Shown here: piece by piece, positions 41,031 to 48,746 of the stretch | Layout of the letters: each line of letters starts with the position of its first letter | Numbering within the stretch: position 1 is the first letter of the stretch | Source of the DNA: Chloroflexota bacterium | Lineage (GTDB): Bacteria > Chloroflexota > Anaerolineae > Anaerolineales > Villigracilaceae | Reading direction: 5' to 3' | Assembly: GCA_016223135.1 (NCBI GenBank) | Contig: JACRPQ010000004.1 | Span: 310,001-374,000, forward strand | Length of the DNA: 64,000 bases | Notes under the pieces: generated by a model | What the model was told of the DNA's origin: nothing | The model's database searches: none | Seen by the model: the letters and a program-made list of their open reading frames with translations, nothing else | Made by a program: the position numbers and the translations under genes

Positions 41031-42016
41031 ACACCAACTGGAATTTGACCGGTCACACCTGGGCAGTGGACATGCTCAAAAAGCACGTCATCCACGGGAC
41101 GACGCGCCATGCGTATCTTTTCTCTGGACCTCCGGGACTGGGACGCCGCACACTGGCTTTGCGCTTCGCCCAAGCCTTGAACTGCCCGACCCCATCCGCC
41201 CCCGGCATTCCCTGCGGCTCCTGCCGCGAGTGCCGTCAAATCGAAGCCATGCAGCACGCCGACCTGACGGTCGTCCAGGCGGATGCGGAGGGCGGTATTC
41301 TCAAGGTGGATCAAATCCGCGAATCGCGCAAATTGCTCTCCCTCAAGCCGTATCAATCGAAATACCGCATTGCGTTGTTCCTGCGCTTTCACGAAGCGAA
41401 CGACAACGCCGCCAACGCCCTGCTGAAAACGCTCGAAGAAGCCCCCTCCTACGCCGTCCTCATCATCACCGCCGACACCCCGGAGCAGCTCCTGCCGACC
41501 ATTGTCTCACGCTGCGAAATCCTGCGGCTGAGACCGCTGGCTGTGGAAGAAGTGCAAAGAGACTTGGAAAGCAGGGGCGTGGAAAGCGGGCGCGCAAAAT
41601 TGATTGCCCACATCTCCGGCGGGCGTCCCGGCTACGCTCGCCGGCTGGCGCAGGAGGACGCCCTGCTCGGTCAACGCGAAGAACGGCTGAACGATTTGCT
41701 TTCCCTGCTCCCCGCCTCGCGCGTGGAAAAATTCAAGTATGCCGAACAATTGGCGAAAGACAAAGACGCCATGCGTCAGACGATTTTATTCTGGCTCTCC
41801 TACTGGCGCGATGTGATGTTGAGAACTGCAAAAGCCGAAACTCCGCTCGTCAACGTGGACCGCAACCTGGAAATCGAAGGTCTTGCTGAACAATTCGATT
41901 TGCCCACAGCGCGCAGTACGGTTGTGAATCTCGAAACCGCGCTCGAACGGCTGGAGAAGAACGTCAACCCGCGCCTGCTGGCAGAAGTGTTGCTGCTGGA
42001 TCTGCCGAAAGTGTAG
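41027..42016 (+). CDS. holB: DNA polymerase III subunit delta'
   Basis: 329 residues. AAA+ clamp-loader fold: GHTWAVDMLKKHV, a degenerate P-loop GPPGLGRRTLA, a four-Cys zinc module (CPTPSAPGIPCGSCREC), NALLKTLEEAPS, and the SRC motif in TIVSRCEIL. Loss of the GK(S/T) is normal for delta', which does not bind ATP productively but carries the arginine finger. The N-terminus overlaps rsgA by ATGA. Confidence 0.9.
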   Translation: MNTNWNLTGHTWAVDMLKKHVIHGTTRHAYLFSGPPGLGRRTLALRFAQALNCPTPSAPGIPCGSCRECRQIEAMQHADLTVVQADAEGGILKVDQIRESRKLLSLKPYQSKYRIALFLRFHEANDNAANALLKTLEEAPSYAVLIITADTPEQLLPTIVSRCEILRLRPLAVEEVQRDLESRGVESGRAKLIAHISGGRPGYARRLAQEDALLGQREERLNDLLSLLPASRVEKFKYAEQLAKDKDAMRQTILFWLSYWRDVMLRTAKAETPLVNVDRNLEIEGLAEQFDLPTARSTVVNLETALERLEKNVNPRLLAEVLLLDLPKV

Positions 42017-42062
42017 TGGAAAGTGTAGTAACGACTTCAGTCGTTACGATGAGGACAACAAC

Positions 42063-42266
42063 ATGTGCCGAAGCATCAAAACCTTACGCAATACTGAAAT
42101 CCCCGCCACGGATGAGGAAATCCGCGCCGCGGCGCTGCAATACGTTCGAAAAGTGAGCGGCTACCGCAAGCCTTCGAAGGTCAATGCGGAGGCGTTCGAG
42201 AGGGCGGTGGAGGAAGTGACAGAAGCGACGAGGAGAATGCTCGGCGGGTTAAAGCCGGCAAAATAA
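42063..42266 (+). CDS. DUF2277 family protein
   Basis: 67 residues. Begins MCRSIKTLRNTEIPATDEEI and continues AALQYVRKVSGYRKPS, the DUF2277 signature (MCRNIKxL). Function unknown; the conserved Cys at position 2 is notable. A strong terminator follows immediately. Confidence 0.85.
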   Translation: MCRSIKTLRNTEIPATDEEIRAAALQYVRKVSGYRKPSKVNAEAFERAVEEVTEATRRMLGGLKPAK

Positions 42267-42268
42267 AA

Positions 42269-42300
42269 AGCGGACGGGTTGCGCCGTCCGCTTTTTTTTT
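42269..42300. terminator. Bidirectional terminator between DUF2277 and the riboflavin transporter ATPase
   Basis: AGCGGACGG-GTTGCG-CCGTCCGCT followed by a run of T on the plus strand and preceded by AAAA, giving a T-run on the minus strand too. It serves both convergent transcripts. Confidence 0.9.
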
Positions 42301-43043
42301 CACTCTATCGCCTCCTTCAACTTTCGCGCTAGTTTCCCGAAATGGGCGGTGTAACGCATCTCATCCCTGCGCGGACGAGGCAGGTCCACGTTCAGGTCCA
42401 TCTTGATTGTGCCGGGGCGTTGGGTCAACACAAGCACGCGGTCTGCCAGGAACAATGACTCACTAATCGAATGCGTCACCATGAGAACGGTCTTTTGGCG
42501 CGCCTGCCAGATGCGCGAGAGTTCCGTCCACATGCGTTCGCGGGTGAGCGCATCCAGCGAGCCGAAAGGCTCATCGAGCAGGAGCAGGTCGGGGTCATGG
42601 ATGAGGGCGCGGGCGATTGCCACGCGCTGCGCCATCCCGCCGGAGAGGTCGCGCGGAAGCGAGTTCTCGAATCCCTGCAATCCCACCAATTCAATCATCT
42701 CGCGCGCCTTTTTGTGCGCGTCATGATCGCCGTCGCCGCGAATTTCCAGCGGCAGCATGATGTTTTGGAGCACGGTGCGCCAGGGCATCAGGTTTGCTTG
42801 TTGAAAGACCATGCCGATGCGCGGCTGCTGTTTGCGCGCAAACGTGACTTGCCCGCTGGTAGGCTGTAACAAACCTGCCACAATCCGCAGCAAGGTCGTC
42901 TTCCCCGAACCTGAAGGACCCAGCACACAAATAAACTCGCGCGGATGCACATCGAACGAGACATCCCGCAGCGCGCGCAAGCCGCCGTTCTCGTCAGGGA
43001 AGACGGTGGTCAGATTACGGATGGTGAGGATGGGGGGGGGCAT
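42300..43043 (-). CDS. ABC transporter ATP-binding protein of the predicted riboflavin importer
   Basis: 247 residues. Walker A GPSGSGKTT, signature LSGGMAQRVAIARAL, Walker B LLLLDEPFGSLD, switch His in VMVTHSISE. It belongs to the TauB/SsuB/ThiZ-like group that works with NMT1/THI5-type binding proteins. Third gene of the operon under the FMN riboswitch; separated from ribY by a GTACACAGGTA array. It should energise import of riboflavin by the RibX permease. Confidence 0.9.
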   Translation of the reverse strand: MPPPILTIRNLTTVFPDENGGLRALRDVSFDVHPREFICVLGPSGSGKTTLLRIVAGLLQPTSGQVTFARKQQPRIGMVFQQANLMPWRTVLQNIMLPLEIRGDGDHDAHKKAREMIELVGLQGFENSLPRDLSGGMAQRVAIARALIHDPDLLLLDEPFGSLDALTRERMWTELSRIWQARQKTVLMVTHSISESLFLADRVLVLTQRPGTIKMDLNVDLPRPRRDEMRYTAHFGKLARKLKEAIE

Positions 43044-43068
43044 TTAATCTTCGATTTTTGAGGGGAAA

Positions 43069-43147
43069 GTATACAGGTACACAAGTATACAGGTACACAA
43101 GTACACAGACAAACATGATACCTGTCTACCTGTGTACCTGTCTACCT
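43069..43147. repeat. GTACACAGGTA repeat array, copy C
   Basis: AGTATACAGGTACACAAGTA then TACAGGTACACAAGTACACA and the complementary CTGTCTACCTGTGTACCTGT. It lies within the transporter operon between ribY and the ATPase gene and abuts the ribY stop. Confidence 0.85.
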
Positions 43148-44127
43148 CACGGTATAAACTCATTCGTAAACGCCTTGCTCAAATCGAGCGGTTGGGTGAG
43201 CAAGCCCATATCGAGCAAAACGTTTTGCATGTTCTCCCAGGCTTGCGGGTCGGAATAGCCAAGCCGCTCTGTCTTCCACTGCTCGATGGACGTGGCAAGC
43301 ACCTGCTTTTGAACTTCGGCATCGAGGTCGGCAAAGTTGGGAATGTACGCCGCGCTCAAGGTGAACGCTTCATCGGGATGGTCGAGCGTGTATTGCAGTC
43401 CCTTCAGGAACGCGCCGACGAACGCCCGCACCATTTCGGGATTTTCCGCAATCATCTTTTCGCTGGTGAGCAGACCGTTCGAGGCAAGTTGAGCGTAATC
43501 CGCTACGCGGATTTCGGTCACGGCGATGCCGCGCGCGCGCAGTTGAATCGGCTCATTGGCGGAATACCCGACGATGATGTCCTGCTGTCCGGCGGCGATT
43601 GCTTCCACCTGGTTGAAACCGATGGCGTCCAGCGTCACGTCTGCTTCGGTCAGTTTGCCGGCGTTCAACAGCGCCCGCAAGCCGATGTAGTTCGCGCCGA
43701 ACAAGCCCGGCAGACCAATCTTCTTACCCTTCAAATCCTGCGGCACAAGCACGTTCGCTTCGCTCTTCGCCACCACCGAGACGGGATACTGCTGATACCA
43801 CGCTGTCACATACGTCACGGGCAGTCCCTGCGCGCGCGCCAGCAAAACCTGCTCGCCTGAGACCACTGCAAACGGCAGTTCACCCGCCGCTACCAATTCC
43901 ACGCCTTTGGTTTCAAAGGAATAATCGAACTCGATTTCGAACCCCGCCTCTTTGAAATAGCCTTTTTCGATGGCGGCATAAAAAGGGGCATATTGGATGT
44001 TGGGGATATACCCCATCGGCAGGCGGATCTTCGTCAACGCGCCCGCTTCATTCTGGACCTCGGACCTGCCACAGCCCGACAAAACGATTGCCAGCCCGAG
44101 CATGAGTAAAACAATTTTGCGATACAT
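43147..44127 (-). CDS. ribY: Riboflavin ABC transporter substrate-binding lipoprotein (NMT1/THI5-like)
   Basis: 326 residues. Lipobox VLSGC with Cys19. The body matches the NMT1/THI5 periplasmic-binding family: IRLPMGYIPNIQYAPFYAAI, EIEFDYSFETKGVELVAAGE, VTAWYQQYPVSVVAKSE and GYSANEPIQLRARGIAV. Close relatives include ThiY and the Chloroflexus RibY. The FMN riboswitch on the operon leader favours riboflavin over a thiamine precursor. Second gene of the operon. The name follows from regulation and family, not from a binding test. Confidence 0.75.
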   Translation of the reverse strand: MYRKIVLLMLGLAIVLSGCGRSEVQNEAGALTKIRLPMGYIPNIQYAPFYAAIEKGYFKEAGFEIEFDYSFETKGVELVAAGELPFAVVSGEQVLLARAQGLPVTYVTAWYQQYPVSVVAKSEANVLVPQDLKGKKIGLPGLFGANYIGLRALLNAGKLTEADVTLDAIGFNQVEAIAAGQQDIIVGYSANEPIQLRARGIAVTEIRVADYAQLASNGLLTSEKMIAENPEMVRAFVGAFLKGLQYTLDHPDEAFTLSAAYIPNFADLDAEVQKQVLATSIEQWKTERLGYSDPQAWENMQNVLLDMGLLTQPLDLSKAFTNEFIP

Positions 44128-44172
44128 GGATACTCCTTTAGATTAGATTTTCGTCATTGCTTCGCAATCACG

Positions 44173-44925
44173 TTATGTTTTGTCTTGCCACTTCAAAAGT
44201 CTGACCTCCAGCGCTCTGACAAACCCATAGAGCGCCAACGCCAGCGCAATCAGCGTGAAGACCGCCACGAAGACCATCGGCGTGTCGTACTGAAAGTCAC
44301 CCACTTGCAGCAAAAAGCCGAGCCCCTCCTCTGCATCCACCAATTCGCCGACGATGGCGCCGATGACCGAGAGCGTCGCGCCGATGCGCAAGCCGCCGAG
44401 GAACACGGGCAGGGAGGCTGGCACCTCCACCTTCCAAAGGATTTGCGCCCGGCTGGCGTGGAGCGAGCGCATCAGGTCGTAGAGCGCCGCCGGCACCGCC
44501 CTCACCCCTACGACGGTATTTACCAGAACGGGGAAGAACACAATCAGCGCGCAGATGACCACCTTCGACAGGATGCCGTCTCCCAGCCAGATGACCAGCA
44601 GCGGCGCAATGGCGATGACGGGAATCGCCTGGCTTGCCACCAAATACGGCGACAAGACCTTCTCCAGCGCACGCGACTTGGCGAGAAGGTAACCAAGCAC
44701 AGTGGCAAACGTCACGCCTGCCAGCAGCCCGAGCAGAATTTCAGTCAGCGTGATCCAGGTGTGGTATTGCAGGCTGCCGTCGCTTATGGCTTTGAGGAAA
44801 CGCGCCCACACGCTGAGCGGCGAGGGCAGGATGAAATTGGGAATGCCGCTGTAACGCGTGAACACATGCCAGCCGAAGAGAAAGGCGAGCGTGGAGAGAA
44901 AGACGGGTAAGAAGCGTTTGGTCAT
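44173..44925 (-). CDS. ribX: Riboflavin ABC transporter permease
   Basis: 250 residues with six or so hydrophobic helices and the binding-protein-dependent permease EAA-like loop (ALYDLMRSLHASRAQILWKV followed by EVPASLPVFLGGLRIGATLS). It belongs to the SsuC/TauC/ThiX-type permeases. First gene after the FMN riboswitch. The ATG at 44925 is preferred: the frame upstream to 44973 only translates a CCCTCTCCC repeat. The SD (AAGGAT) is unusually close to the ATG. Confidence 0.8.
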   Translation of the reverse strand: MTKRFLPVFLSTLAFLFGWHVFTRYSGIPNFILPSPLSVWARFLKAISDGSLQYHTWITLTEILLGLLAGVTFATVLGYLLAKSRALEKVLSPYLVASQAIPVIAIAPLLVIWLGDGILSKVVICALIVFFPVLVNTVVGVRAVPAALYDLMRSLHASRAQILWKVEVPASLPVFLGGLRIGATLSVIGAIVGELVDAEEGLGFLLQVGDFQYDTPMVFVAVFTLIALALALYGFVRALEVRLLKWQDKT

Positions 44926-44938
44926 ATCCTTTTGGTTT

Positions 44939-44965
44939 CCTCTCCCAAAGGGAGAGGGGGGGAGG
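44939..44965. repeat. CCCTCTCCC palindrome between the riboswitch terminator and ribX
   Basis: CCTCTCCC-AAA-GGGAGAGG followed by GGGGAGG. Belongs to the family at 2151-2195, 46171-46213 and 47349-47403. Confidence 0.8.
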
Positions 44966-44971
44966 CAAAAC

Positions 44972-44998
44972 AAAAAGCGCCTCGAAGGTTCGGGGCGC
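44972..44998 (-). terminator. Terminator of the FMN riboswitch expression platform
   Basis: On the minus strand GCGCC-CCGAACCTTCGA-GGCGC is followed by TTTTTGTTTT. A second hairpin lies upstream at 45063-45035 (GTCCCGAAAAC-GCGCCAT-GTTTTCGGGAC); its loop GCGCC is complementary to the GGCGC arm, so it could be part of the switching structure. Confidence 0.7.
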
Positions 44999-45090
44999 AG
45001 AATCAGGACTCAGCGAGATCTGAAGCGAATGAAAGTCCCGAAAACATGGCGCGTTTTCGGGACAGTCAAATCAGACTCGTATAGAGCGTA

Positions 45091-45226
45091 CCTGACCTTC
45101 TTCTATCCAGACTGTTACTGTCGGCTCCGGAGTTCCACCGGATCATGCTTCGTAGTAACGATTTAGTCATTCCTACGTTGCTCGTGGGCTGTACCACCGA
45201 TCGGGAATTGCACCCTGCCCCGAAGG
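45091..45226 (-). promoter_or_regulatory. FMN riboswitch (RFN element)
   Basis: The minus strand carries the conserved RFN blocks in order: CTTCGGGGCAGGGTGCAATT, CCCGATCGGTGG, ACAGCCCACGAGC, then GATCCGGTGGAACTCCGGAG, CCGACAGTAACAGTCTGGAT and AGAAGAAGGTC. These form the six-way junction that binds FMN. It lies upstream of the ribX-ribY-ATPase operon and is followed by a terminator, so FMN should switch the operon off. Confidence 0.95.
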
Positions 45227-45302
45227 TTTGTATTCAGTTGTGACGCAGACGCTGACGCAGAACGTCAACGGCGCGGTGATGCGATTATAACGCAAGAATC
45301 CT

Positions 45303-48053
45303 TCATTGCAACTGCGCCTTGATTTTTTCCGCCGTCGCTTTGTAGGCGGCGAGTTTATCGCGCTCCTTTTGGACGACGGGGGCGGGCGCCTTGTTGGCAA
45401 AGTCGCTGGCGAGGAGTTTTTCAAGGCGGGCAATGTGCGCTTCGGTCTCCTGGAGTTCCTTTTCCAGCCGCGCTCTTTCTTCCGCCAGATCCACCATGCC
45501 TGCCAAGGGGAGGTAAATTTCCACCGTGCCGACAACGAGAATGGCGGAATCGGCGGGCTTTTCCTGGAGCGATTGGTAAATGGTCGTTTGTGATGGGTCG
45601 AGTCCGGCAAGCGCGGCGATGACGGCTTTCTGGCTTTCAAGCAAATCGAGTTGATTGCCTGCTGTAATAACGGCGGCAATCTTCTTGGCGGGCGTCACGT
45701 TCTTTTCTGCGCGCAGGTTGCGGATGGAGCGCACGATCTCCTGAATCAATTCGAAGTCGGCGCTCTTCGCTTCCTCCCAGCCTTCCGGCGGACGCGGCTG
45801 GGGCCATTTTGCTGTGATTAAGGCGGTGGGCCAATCGGAGGCAAGAGAGGAGATCGGAGATGCGAGGATGGATTGGCGGAGGTGTCCCCAAATCTCTTCG
45901 GTCACGAAGGGAGTGAAGGGATGAAGCAGGCGCAGACAAATATCCAGCACGCGCGCCAGCGTTTCCACGGTCTGGGCTTTGGTCGCTTCGTTCTTCAACT
46001 GTTCTTTCGCAATTTCCACGTACCAATCGGCAAAGTCGGACCAGAGGAAATCGTAAATTTGCTGCCCTGCCTGCCCGTATTGGAAGTTCTGGAACTGCCG
46101 CTCCACATCGCGGATAAGCTGCTGCAGTTTTGCCCAGATCCACGAGTCGGCGAGGGTGTAATCAGCCATCGCCCCTTGCCCCTCTCCCTCAGGGAAAGGG
46201 GTTGGGATGAGGGAATTGATGGCGTTGATTACAAACCTGCCCGCGTTCCACAACTTGTTGGCAAAGTTGCGGTTGGCTTCCACCTTTTTCACCGAGAGGT
46301 TCATGTCGTTGCCGGGCGTGGAGCCAACCAACAGCGTGAAGCGCAGCGCATCCGTGCCGAATTCGTCCATCACGGTGAGCGGGTCAATCACGTTGCCTTT
46401 GGTCTTCGACATTTTCTGCCCGTGTTCGTCGCGCACCAGTCCGTGCAGATACACGGTGTGGAAGGGAATTTGACCGGTGAATTCCAGCCCGCTCATGATC
46501 ATGCGCGCCACCCAGAAAAACAGAATATCGTAGCCCGTCTCCATGTAGGAGGTGGGATAGAAGTATTTGTAATCGGGCGTCTCTTCGGGCCAGCCCAGCG
46601 TGGAGAAGGGCCACAAACCGGAAGAGAACCAGGTATCCAGCACGTCCTCATCCTGATGGATGTCCTTCGAGCCGCAGGCGGCGCATTGGGTTGGGTCTTC
46701 GCGCGCCACGGTCATGTGACCTTCGGGGCAGTACCACACGGGAATGCGGTGTCCCCACCACAACTGACGGCTGATGCACCAATCCTTGATGTTTTCCATC
46801 CAGTTGAAATAGACCTTCTCGAAGCGCTCCGGCACGATGCGGATGCGCCCGTCCTTCACGGCTTCGATGGCGGCTTTGGCAAGCGGCTCGATTTTGACGA
46901 ACCACTGCGTGGAAATCATCGGCTCGACGATTTCGCCGCCGCGCTGGGAACGCGGGATGGTGGTACGGTATGGTTCCTCTTTGATGACGAGACCGGCGGC
47001 TTTCATATCTGCCCACAGATTCTTCCGCGCCTCGAAGCGGTCCTGACCTTGATACTTGCCCCCGTTTTCGTTGACCTTTGCCTCCGCATCCAGCACGGAG
47101 ATGACGGGCAGGTTGTGACGCTGGGCGATGGCGTAGTCGTTCGGGTCGTGACCGGGGGTGATTTTGAGCGCGCCAGTGCCGAACTCCATGCTGACGTATT
47201 CATCTGCAATGACCGGTATCTCGCGTCCGAGAATTGGCACAATGGCGGTGCGCCCGATGTATTTTTTGTAACGCTCGTCTTGCGGGTGGACTGCCACCGC
47301 CGTATCGCCGAGGATGGTCTCCGGGCGGATGGTGGCGACGGGGATGAACTCCCCCTCACCCCCCTCCCCTCTCCCACTGGGAGAGGGGTGCAGGGGTGAG
47401 GGCTTAATCATGTATTTGAAATAATACAGCGTCGCTTCCTCCTCTTCGTACTCCACCTCGAGGTCGGAAACGGCGGTCTTGAGCCCCGGCGACCAGTTGA
47501 TGAGGCGCGGACCGCGGTAGATCAAGCCCTTTTCGTACAGGCGGACGAAAGCCTCCCGCACAGCGCGGCTCAGTCCCTCGTCGAGGGTGAAGCGTTCGCG
47601 CGTCCAGTCGCAGGAGGCGCCCAGCCGGCGGATTTGGTTTGTGATGATGCCGCCGTACTTGTGCTTCCATTCCCAGGTGCGTTTGAGAAATTCCTCGCGG
47701 CCCAGTTCTTCGCGCGTCACCTCTTCGTTTTTGAGCAGGTCGCGTTCCACCATCAGTTGTGTGGCGATGCCGGCGTGATCGGTGCCGGGCACCCATAGCG
47801 TGGGGATGCCCTTCATGCGGTGATAGCGGATCATCAGGTCTTCAACGCTGACGAACATGGCATGACCGAGATGCAGTTCACCGGTCACGTTGGGCGGCGG
47901 GATGGTGATGACAAACGGCTTGACGGACGGGTCGAAGCCCGGCTTGTTGGGGTCGTTCCACGGCTGAAAGTAGCCGCCCGCCTCCCACATCGCGTAGATA
48001 CGCGCCTCGGTGGATTTGAAGTCGTAGGCTTTAGGAAGTTCGTGTTTGGTCAT
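45303..48053 (-). CDS. valS: Valyl-tRNA synthetase with two repeat-derived insertions
   Basis: 916 residues. Class I motifs: PPPNVTGELHLGHAM (HIGH, near residue 55) and KMSKTKGNVIDP (KMSKS, near 545). The editing CP1 domain, anticodon-binding domain and C-terminal coiled coil (MVDLAEERARLEKELQETEA) are complete. Two segments are foreign to the family: PSPLHPSPSGRGEGGEG (about 217-235, just before the VATIRPETILGDTAVAV editing motif) and SLIPTPFPEGEGQGAM (about 615-632). Both are translations of the CCCTCTCCC repeat. Start 48053 has AAGGAG 6 bases upstream; codons further up translate a repeat and the T-box terminator. Confidence 0.95.
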   Translation of the reverse strand: MTKHELPKAYDFKSTEARIYAMWEAGGYFQPWNDPNKPGFDPSVKPFVITIPPPNVTGELHLGHAMFVSVEDLMIRYHRMKGIPTLWVPGTDHAGIATQLMVERDLLKNEEVTREELGREEFLKRTWEWKHKYGGIITNQIRRLGASCDWTRERFTLDEGLSRAVREAFVRLYEKGLIYRGPRLINWSPGLKTAVSDLEVEYEEEEATLYYFKYMIKPSPLHPSPSGRGEGGEGEFIPVATIRPETILGDTAVAVHPQDERYKKYIGRTAIVPILGREIPVIADEYVSMEFGTGALKITPGHDPNDYAIAQRHNLPVISVLDAEAKVNENGGKYQGQDRFEARKNLWADMKAAGLVIKEEPYRTTIPRSQRGGEIVEPMISTQWFVKIEPLAKAAIEAVKDGRIRIVPERFEKVYFNWMENIKDWCISRQLWWGHRIPVWYCPEGHMTVAREDPTQCAACGSKDIHQDEDVLDTWFSSGLWPFSTLGWPEETPDYKYFYPTSYMETGYDILFFWVARMIMSGLEFTGQIPFHTVYLHGLVRDEHGQKMSKTKGNVIDPLTVMDEFGTDALRFTLLVGSTPGNDMNLSVKKVEANRNFANKLWNAGRFVINAINSLIPTPFPEGEGQGAMADYTLADSWIWAKLQQLIRDVERQFQNFQYGQAGQQIYDFLWSDFADWYVEIAKEQLKNEATKAQTVETLARVLDICLRLLHPFTPFVTEEIWGHLRQSILASPISSLASDWPTALITAKWPQPRPPEGWEEAKSADFELIQEIVRSIRNLRAEKNVTPAKKIAAVITAGNQLDLLESQKAVIAALAGLDPSQTTIYQSLQEKPADSAILVVGTVEIYLPLAGMVDLAEERARLEKELQETEAHIARLEKLLASDFANKAPAPVVQKERDKLAAYKATAEKIKAQLQ
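46171..46213. repeat. CCCTCTCCC repeat inserted in frame in valS (second)
   Basis: GCCCCTTGCCCCTCTCCCTC then AGGGAAAGGGGTTGGGATGA. In-frame inside valS and encoding PTPFPEGEGQGAMA. It falls between the catalytic core and the anticodon-binding domain. Confidence 0.85.
47349..47403. repeat. CCCTCTCCC repeat inserted in frame in valS (first)
   Basis: CTCCCCCTCACCCCCCTCCC then CTCTCCCACTGGGAGAGGGG and TGCAGGGGTGAGGG. A near-perfect palindrome in the editing domain of valS; the frame is preserved and no stop is introduced. Confidence 0.9.
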
Positions 48054-48070
48054 TCTTGCTCCTTGGAGAA

Positions 48071-48189
48071 GGTAATAGGTACACAGGTACGCACGTAAAC
48101 AGGTACACACGTACACAGGTACACACGTAAACAAGTACACAGTTTGGGGCATGTCATGTTGACGTGTGTACGTGTCTACCTGTGTACTT
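48071..48189. repeat. GTACACAGGTA repeat array, copy D (valS 5' UTR)
   Basis: GGTAATAGGTACACAGGTAC, GCACGTAAACAGGTACACAC, GTACACAGGTACACACGTAA then the complementary GTGTGTACGTGTCTACCTGT. It lies between the T-box terminator and the SD of valS, so it is part of every full-length valS message. Confidence 0.85.
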
Positions 48190-48259
48190 AAACAAAACAC
48201 GCCTCGTCCAACATGAGGACGACAGGCGTGCCGCGGTACCACCTCAATTCGTTGGGGTT

Positions 48260-48370
48260 AGTCTTGGAGTCTATAGTCTTATAGTCTCATAGTCGCCAGT
48301 CTCATAGTCTCAACCATCAGATTCTCAGACTATTAGACTATTAGACTCTCAGACTCTCAGACTATTGACT
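48260..48370. repeat. AGTCTAATAGTCT array inside the valS T-box leader
   Basis: AGTCTTGGAGTCTATAGTCT, TATAGTCTCATAGTC, and the inverted CAGACTATTAGACTATTAGA plus CTCTCAGACTCTCAGACTAT. It is a large imperfect palindrome sitting between the stem III region and the antiterminator core. Confidence 0.85.
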
Positions 48371-48443
48371 CGTGCCTACCCAACGCACTCTGTGGCTGAC
48401 GTGTTCATCAGCCCATGCTGTAACGGGCAACCCCGTGCCGTTC

Positions 48444-48479
48444 TACTGATCACTGATCCCTGATTACTGGATCACTGAC
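48444..48479. repeat. ACTGATNACTG repeat inside the valS T-box leader
   Basis: TACTGATCACTGATCCCTGA then TTACTGGATCACTGACG. Located between the stem I and stem II/III regions of the leader. Confidence 0.75.
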
Positions 48480-48621
48480 GTTCTTCGGCAGTTTCACTCA
48501 GACGACTTCGGCGCTGTTTTCCTGCGGAGACTTCCACCGTTTGGTCTCGATACCTTTGTACTCGACCAGCGTCTCCTTCTCTATCAGGTAACCACGCGCG
48601 TACTCCTTCTGAATGGTGCAG

Positions 48622-48651
48622 ATTATACAATACTGCCCATCTGGTACGCAA
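48622..48651 (-). promoter_or_regulatory. valS promoter
   Basis: Minus strand -35 TTGCGT (48651-48646), 18-base spacer, -10 TATAAT (48627-48622). Confidence 0.75.
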
Positions 48652-48678
48652 GGGGGATGCGGCGATAAAGCGGTCTGA

Positions 48679-48707
48679 TTGCCTTTTAGCTTGATTGGTT
48701 GTACAAT
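48679..48707 (+). promoter_or_regulatory. Promoter of the DUF4870 gene
   Basis: -35 TTGCCT (48679-48684), 17-base spacer, -10 TACAAT (48702-48707). Divergent from the valS promoter. Confidence 0.65.
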
Positions 48708-48746
48708 ACACCCGACCCTAAACCAACTCATTCGGAGGAATAAGCC

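Larger units (their letters stand above)
48198..48615 (-). promoter_or_regulatory. T-box leader of valS
   Basis: The T-box core GAGGTGGTACCGCGG (48245-48231, minus) is followed by a terminator CACGCCT-CGTCC / GGACG-AC-AGGCGTG (48230-48198) and TTTTGTTT. Upstream lie an AGTA-containing stem I region (GGAGTACGCGCGTGG) and a stem III-like GTGCGTTGGGTAGGCAC. A GTC codon in GGAAGTCTCC is a possible Val specifier, not certain. The leader is unusually long because two repeat arrays (48260-48370 and 48444-48479) are inserted. Uncharged tRNA-Val should promote readthrough. Confidence 0.85.

Noticed and set aside
41087-41130. Defective P-loop in holB as a sign of pseudogenisation
   Set aside because: Loss of a functional Walker A is normal for the delta' subunit; the rest of the protein is intact.
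48053-48242. N-terminal extension of valS to 48242
   Set aside because: The extra 63 codons translate the T-box terminator and the GTACACAGGTA array. The ATG at 48053 has AAGGAG upstream and starts the conserved domain.
48260-48370. CRISPR array
   Set aside because: Units are short, unequal, in both orientations and without spacers of uniform length. The GTACACAGGTA and ACTGAT arrays fail for the same reasons.
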